Source: Mesorhizobium sp. WSM4306 (GTDB taxonomy: Bacteria; Pseudomonadota; Alphaproteobacteria; Rhizobiales; Rhizobiaceae). Taken from it: a stretch of DNA of 64,000 nucleotides. The notes below the pieces were generated by a model, which did not search any database, was not told where the DNA came from, and saw nothing but the letters and a program-made list of their open reading frames with translations. Positions 60,761 to 64,000 of the stretch are shown here, one piece after another (the stretch's first letter is position 1; each line of letters opens with the position of its first letter). The DNA lies in NCBI RefSeq assembly GCF_007003975.1, contig NZ_VFTC01000015.1, forward strand, positions 62,001 to 126,000, given 5' to 3'. A program made the position numbers and the translations under genes.

Positions 60761-62689
60761 ATGCCGGCGTATGAAGCGCAGATGTCGAAGGGACGCACGC
60801 CACGGCGTGCGCTTTCGCGCGCGCTGATTTTGGCGTTGGCGTGCTCGACCGTGCTCGTCGTCGAATCAGGCTCGGCCGCCGCCTTCGAGATTTTCGGCAT
60901 CAAATTGTGGGGTTCGTCTGATAACGAGGACGCTGATATCGTCGACCCGCTGCGCTATTCCGTCAGCATCGAGGCGCCCGATGCCGACAAGGACCTGGTC
61001 AAGAAGCTCGAAAACGCCTCGACGCTGAAAGCCGACGAGGAGCGCCCGGTTTCCGGCTCGCTCGGCTTGCTGGCCAAGGCGCGCAGCGACCGCGAGCAAC
61101 TGGTCGCGGCGCTTTATTCGGATGCCCGCTATGAGGGTGTGGTCACCATCACCATTCAGGGCAAGGCGCTCGACGATTTGCCGCCGGATGCCGAATTTAC
61201 CGGTCCGCAGCCGATTCCGGTGGTGATCAGCATCGCCAGCGGGCCCAAATTCACGCTCGGCAACATCCGGCTGGAAGGCGATGCCGCAGGGCTTGCGAGC
61301 GCCGATTTCGGCCTGATCGCGGGCGGGGATGCCGGTTCGGGCGCCGTGCTCAAGGCCGAAGCGCTGATTGTGCGGGCGCTGAAGCAGGAGGGCCGGCCGC
61401 TGGCCCGGATCACCGATAGGCAGATCGTCGCCGAGCACAACACCTCGACGCTCGACGTGACGCTGACGGTGGCCGCTGGACCGGTAGCCGGCTATGGCGA
61501 CACCACCGTCGAAGGCACCGAAAAGGTCGATCGCGAGTTCACCGAATACATGACCGGGCTGAAACGCGGCCGGCAATATTCGCCTGACGAGATCGACGAT
61601 GCCCGCGACCGGCTGCTTGGGCTCGAAGTGTTCAACAGCGTCACGCTGAAGGAAGCCGACAGTCTCGACGCCGACGGCAACATCCCGATCGGCGTCCAGG
61701 TCAGCGAGCGCAAGCCCCGCTATTTCGGCGTCGGCGGCACGTTCTCCAACACCGAGGGGCTCGGCCTCGAAGGCTATTGGGGCCATCGCAATCTGTTCGG
61801 CCGGGCCGAAAAGCTGCGCATTGACGGCAAGATCAGCGGTATCGGCAGCAATGATCTCAGCGAGCTCAACTACAATGCCGGCATCATGTTCGAAAAGCCG
61901 GGCGTGGTCGGACCGGCCTCGAAATTCATCGCCAGCGTCAAGACAGTGCTCGAACATCCCGACGCCTACGACCATTTCTCGATCAAGGGCAGCACCGGCC
62001 TGTCCTATGAGATCGACAAGAAGCAGACGGTGTCGGCTGAAATTGCGCTCGACTATTCCAGGGTCACCGACACCTTCGGCAAACACAAATACCTGATTGC
62101 CAGCATCCCGCTGCAATATGTCTATGACAACAGGGACAACCGGCTCAACCCGACAAGCGGCTTCAGGGTGCTGGCCTATGCCGAACCGAGCTACGACATT
62201 ATGAGCGGTGCTGCCTTCCTCAAGCTGAAGGGCGAGGGATCGGCCTATCAGTCGCTCGATACGGCTTCGAAGTTCGTGCTTGCCGAACGCGTCGCCCTGG
62301 GTTCGATTGTCGGCACCAGTCTAGAGCACGTTCCGGCCGACCGGCGCTTCTATTCCGGAGGCGGCGGCTCGGTGCGCGGCTATGCCTATCAGGGCATCGG
62401 TCCCAAGGACATCGACAATCAGCCGATCGGCGGGCTGTCCTTCTTCGAGACATCGGTCGAGATGCGCATCGCGCTCACTGACACGATCGGCATCGTGCCG
62501 TTCGTCGACGCCGGCACCGTCTCGACCAAATCGACGCCGGACTTTTCCGACATGAAGGTCGGCGCCGGCGTCGGCCTGCGCTATATTACGCCGTTCGGGC
62601 CGCTGCGCATCGACGCCGCCCTGCCGCTCAACCGCGACCGTGGCGATCCGCGTTTCGGCATCTATGCCGGCATCGGACAGGCTTTCTGA
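60761..62689 (+). CDS. tamA: Translocation and assembly module outer-membrane subunit TamA
   Basis: A 642-residue BamA-superfamily protein. After a signal peptide (about 1-40, ending SAAA-FE) come POTRA domains to about residue 320, then a 16-strand-type beta-barrel with the family motif GGGGSVRGYAYQGIGP near 530 and a C-terminal ending in GIGQAF with a terminal Phe. With TamB it inserts autotransporters and lipids in the outer membrane. The start is ATG 60761 or 60782; neither has a strong ribosome-binding site. tamB follows after 2 bases. Confidence 0.93.
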   Translation: MPAYEAQMSKGRTPRRALSRALILALACSTVLVVESGSAAAFEIFGIKLWGSSDNEDADIVDPLRYSVSIEAPDADKDLVKKLENASTLKADEERPVSGSLGLLAKARSDREQLVAALYSDARYEGVVTITIQGKALDDLPPDAEFTGPQPIPVVISIASGPKFTLGNIRLEGDAAGLASADFGLIAGGDAGSGAVLKAEALIVRALKQEGRPLARITDRQIVAEHNTSTLDVTLTVAAGPVAGYGDTTVEGTEKVDREFTEYMTGLKRGRQYSPDEIDDARDRLLGLEVFNSVTLKEADSLDADGNIPIGVQVSERKPRYFGVGGTFSNTEGLGLEGYWGHRNLFGRAEKLRIDGKISGIGSNDLSELNYNAGIMFEKPGVVGPASKFIASVKTVLEHPDAYDHFSIKGSTGLSYEIDKKQTVSAEIALDYSRVTDTFGKHKYLIASIPLQYVYDNRDNRLNPTSGFRVLAYAEPSYDIMSGAAFLKLKGEGSAYQSLDTASKFVLAERVALGSIVGTSLEHVPADRRFYSGGGGSVRGYAYQGIGPKDIDNQPIGGLSFFETSVEMRIALTDTIGIVPFVDAGTVSTKSTPDFSDMKVGAGVGLRYITPFGPLRIDAALPLNRDRGDPRFGIYAGIGQAF

Positions 62690-62691
62690 CG

Positions 62692-64000
62692 ATGAAGATG
62701 TTGAGACGCATTCTTCGCCTCTTTTTCTACACGCTGCTGATCGTGCTGGCGGCGGCCGTCGGCGCGCTTGTCGTGCTGACCAAGACCGAGCGTGGCCGCG
62801 AAAACCTTGCCGGCATCATCTCGAACATTGCCTCATCAGGGGACAGCAAGGTCACCGTCAGCGGCATTGACGGCATCTGGTCGGGCGCGCTGACGGTGGA
62901 CCACGTCGTGCTGGAAGACCGCGAGGGCGCATGGCTGGTGGCGCGCAAGGTGGCGGTCGACTGGTCGCCGCTGGCATTGCTGTCGAAGAACTTCAGCGCC
63001 GACCGCATCGCCGCCGAGCGCATCGAACTGGCACGGCTGCCGGTTGCGAGCACGGAGCCTGCCAAGAGCGGGTCGACCGGCCTGCCGGTTTCGCTCGATA
63101 TCAGGCAGATCGATCTGCCGCAGATTGCGCTCGGCCAGCAACTTGCCGGCAGCGGTATTGCCGAACTCGCGGCCAAGGGATCGGCCAAGGTCGATGCCTC
63201 GCCGCTGGCGATTGAGACGGTGCTCAACGTTACCCGCCATGACGGCAAGCAGGGCAATGTCGACGCCAACATCCATTTCGCGCCCGCCGACAACAAGCTA
63301 GACCTCGATCTCAGGGCAGCCGAGCCGGCCGGCGGCATCATTGCCAATCTGCTCAAGCTGCCGGGCGCGCCGCCAGTCAACATCGTTGTCTCCGGCACTG
63401 GGCCGCTGGCCAACTGGAGCGGCGTCGGCACTTTCATGGTCGACGGCCAGATCGTCACCCAGCTTACCGGCCGTCATCAGCTGACCGACAGGGGCAACCG
63501 GATCGAGGCCAAGGGCGACGGTTCCTTCGAAGGTTTTCTGCCGGAACAGTTCAGATCGCTGTTTGCCGGCAAGACCAGTTTCGACCTCGCCGGCACCGCA
63601 ACCGCGGCCGGCGGCGTCGACATCGAGCGCGCCACGATCGAGAGCGGCGCTGTCCACGGCACCGCCTCAGGCATGGTCGACCCGAAGGGCGCCAGCGACC
63701 TTTCGGTCGAACTCGCTTCCAAGGGCGAGCCTGTCACGGTCAATGTCGGCACCCCGGCGCAACCGATCATGGTGGCCATAAACAATGTCACGGCGCGCGC
63801 GTTCGGCGACGGCAAGGCGCCGATGATCGACGCCGGCGCTTCACTCGTCTCGGTGGTGGCGGGCGGCTCCCAGGTGAACAATCTCGATGCACGGATCCAT
63901 TCCGACGGCTTCGACATCGAGAACCGCAGCGGCCCGGTCAGCGTGTCGCTGGCGGCAGCCGGCCTGAAGACCGACGTGGCGACGCTGGCGCCGCTGATCA
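62692..64000 (+). CDS. tamB: Translocation and assembly module inner-membrane subunit TamB (5' part)
   Basis: Starts at ATG 62692, two bases after the tamA stop, and stays open to the window edge (436 codons seen). The N-terminal membrane anchor is RILRLFFYTLLIVLAAAVGA. It is followed by the AsmA/TamB start with VSGIDGIWSGALTVDHVVLE and DWSPLALLSKNFSADRIAAE, then a long repetitive beta-helical region of the DUF490 type. TamB spans the periplasm and works with TamA. The remaining two-thirds lie beyond the window. Confidence 0.93.
   Translation, partial: MKMLRRILRLFFYTLLIVLAAAVGALVVLTKTERGRENLAGIISNIASSGDSKVTVSGIDGIWSGALTVDHVVLEDREGAWLVARKVAVDWSPLALLSKNFSADRIAAERIELARLPVASTEPAKSGSTGLPVSLDIRQIDLPQIALGQQLAGSGIAELAAKGSAKVDASPLAIETVLNVTRHDGKQGNVDANIHFAPADNKLDLDLRAAEPAGGIIANLLKLPGAPPVNIVVSGTGPLANWSGVGTFMVDGQIVTQLTGRHQLTDRGNRIEAKGDGSFEGFLPEQFRSLFAGKTSFDLAGTATAAGGVDIERATIESGAVHGTASGMVDPKGASDLSVELASKGEPVTVNVGTPAQPIMVAINNVTARAFGDGKAPMIDAGASLVSVVAGGSQVNNLDARIHSDGFDIENRSGPVSVSLAAAGLKTDVATLAPLI

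Overview
The window reads as chromosome of a high-GC alphaproteobacterium of the Hyphomicrobiales (Rhizobiales), most likely Mesorhizobium or a close relative. The basis is strong G/C preference at third codon positions, rhizobial-style sugar ABC operons (ribose/fructose type), a pcaR-pcaI divergent pair, iolE, a DUF3175 gene, a tamA-tamB pair, and several copies of RIME-like intergenic inverted-repeat elements (about 11.98, 18.4, 54.8 kb and relatives at 9.7 and 34.8 kb). No rRNA, tRNA, CRISPR array, phage or insertion sequence was seen. The genus is an inference.

Layout. 1-952: start of pcaI and the divergent IclR regulator PcaR. 1071-9691: an unusual metabolic cluster with a Gfo/Idh oxidoreductase (frameshifted), a TIM-barrel sugar isomerase, a membrane fatty-acid desaturase, a PanB-like protein (frameshifted), then on the other strand an aromatic-amino-acid-lyase homologue and an ornithine-cyclodeaminase homologue, followed by an MFS exporter and an AhpD-like protein. 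Three of these enzymes appear to lack the canonical catalytic residues of their families, which makes this the best candidate for an undescribed pathway. 9945-18182 (minus strand): a molybdenum hydroxylase operon with CoxG-, CoxM-, CoxS-, CoxD- and CoxE-like genes, a large subunit split into two genes, a terminal amidohydrolase and an AraC regulator upstream.

18580-26497: a sugar or sugar-acid regulon with an ABC transporter (divergent SBP versus ATPase/permease), an SDR, a 3-hydroxyisobutyrate-dehydrogenase-type reductase, a uronate-dehydrogenase-like SDR and two nearly identical GntR/FCD regulators. TTGTC-N-GACAA-type palindromes lie in its divergent control regions. 26518-33288: a second import operon (ChbG-like deacetylase, SBP, permease, ATPase, Gfo/Idh) divergent from a DegT-type aminotransferase, suggesting amino-sugar use. 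33310-38029: a MocR regulator, a LacI-type helix-turn-helix remnant cut by a repeat element, iolE, DUF3175 and an MFS transporter.

38185-44761: a gluconate-type operon with a LacI regulator, a perfect 16-bp palindrome, SBP, double-domain ATPase, two permeases and gluconokinase. 44756-51745: a lipid acyltransferase, an Rrf2 regulator and a sulfate ABC operon with two different binding proteins. 51977-64000: envelope functions: a VanX-type M15 peptidase, PBP1C, a giant alpha-2-macroglobulin, TamA and the start of TamB.

Start codons were chosen from Shine-Dalgarno spacing and family lengths. Motif comparisons were made from memory of the families, without alignment software.
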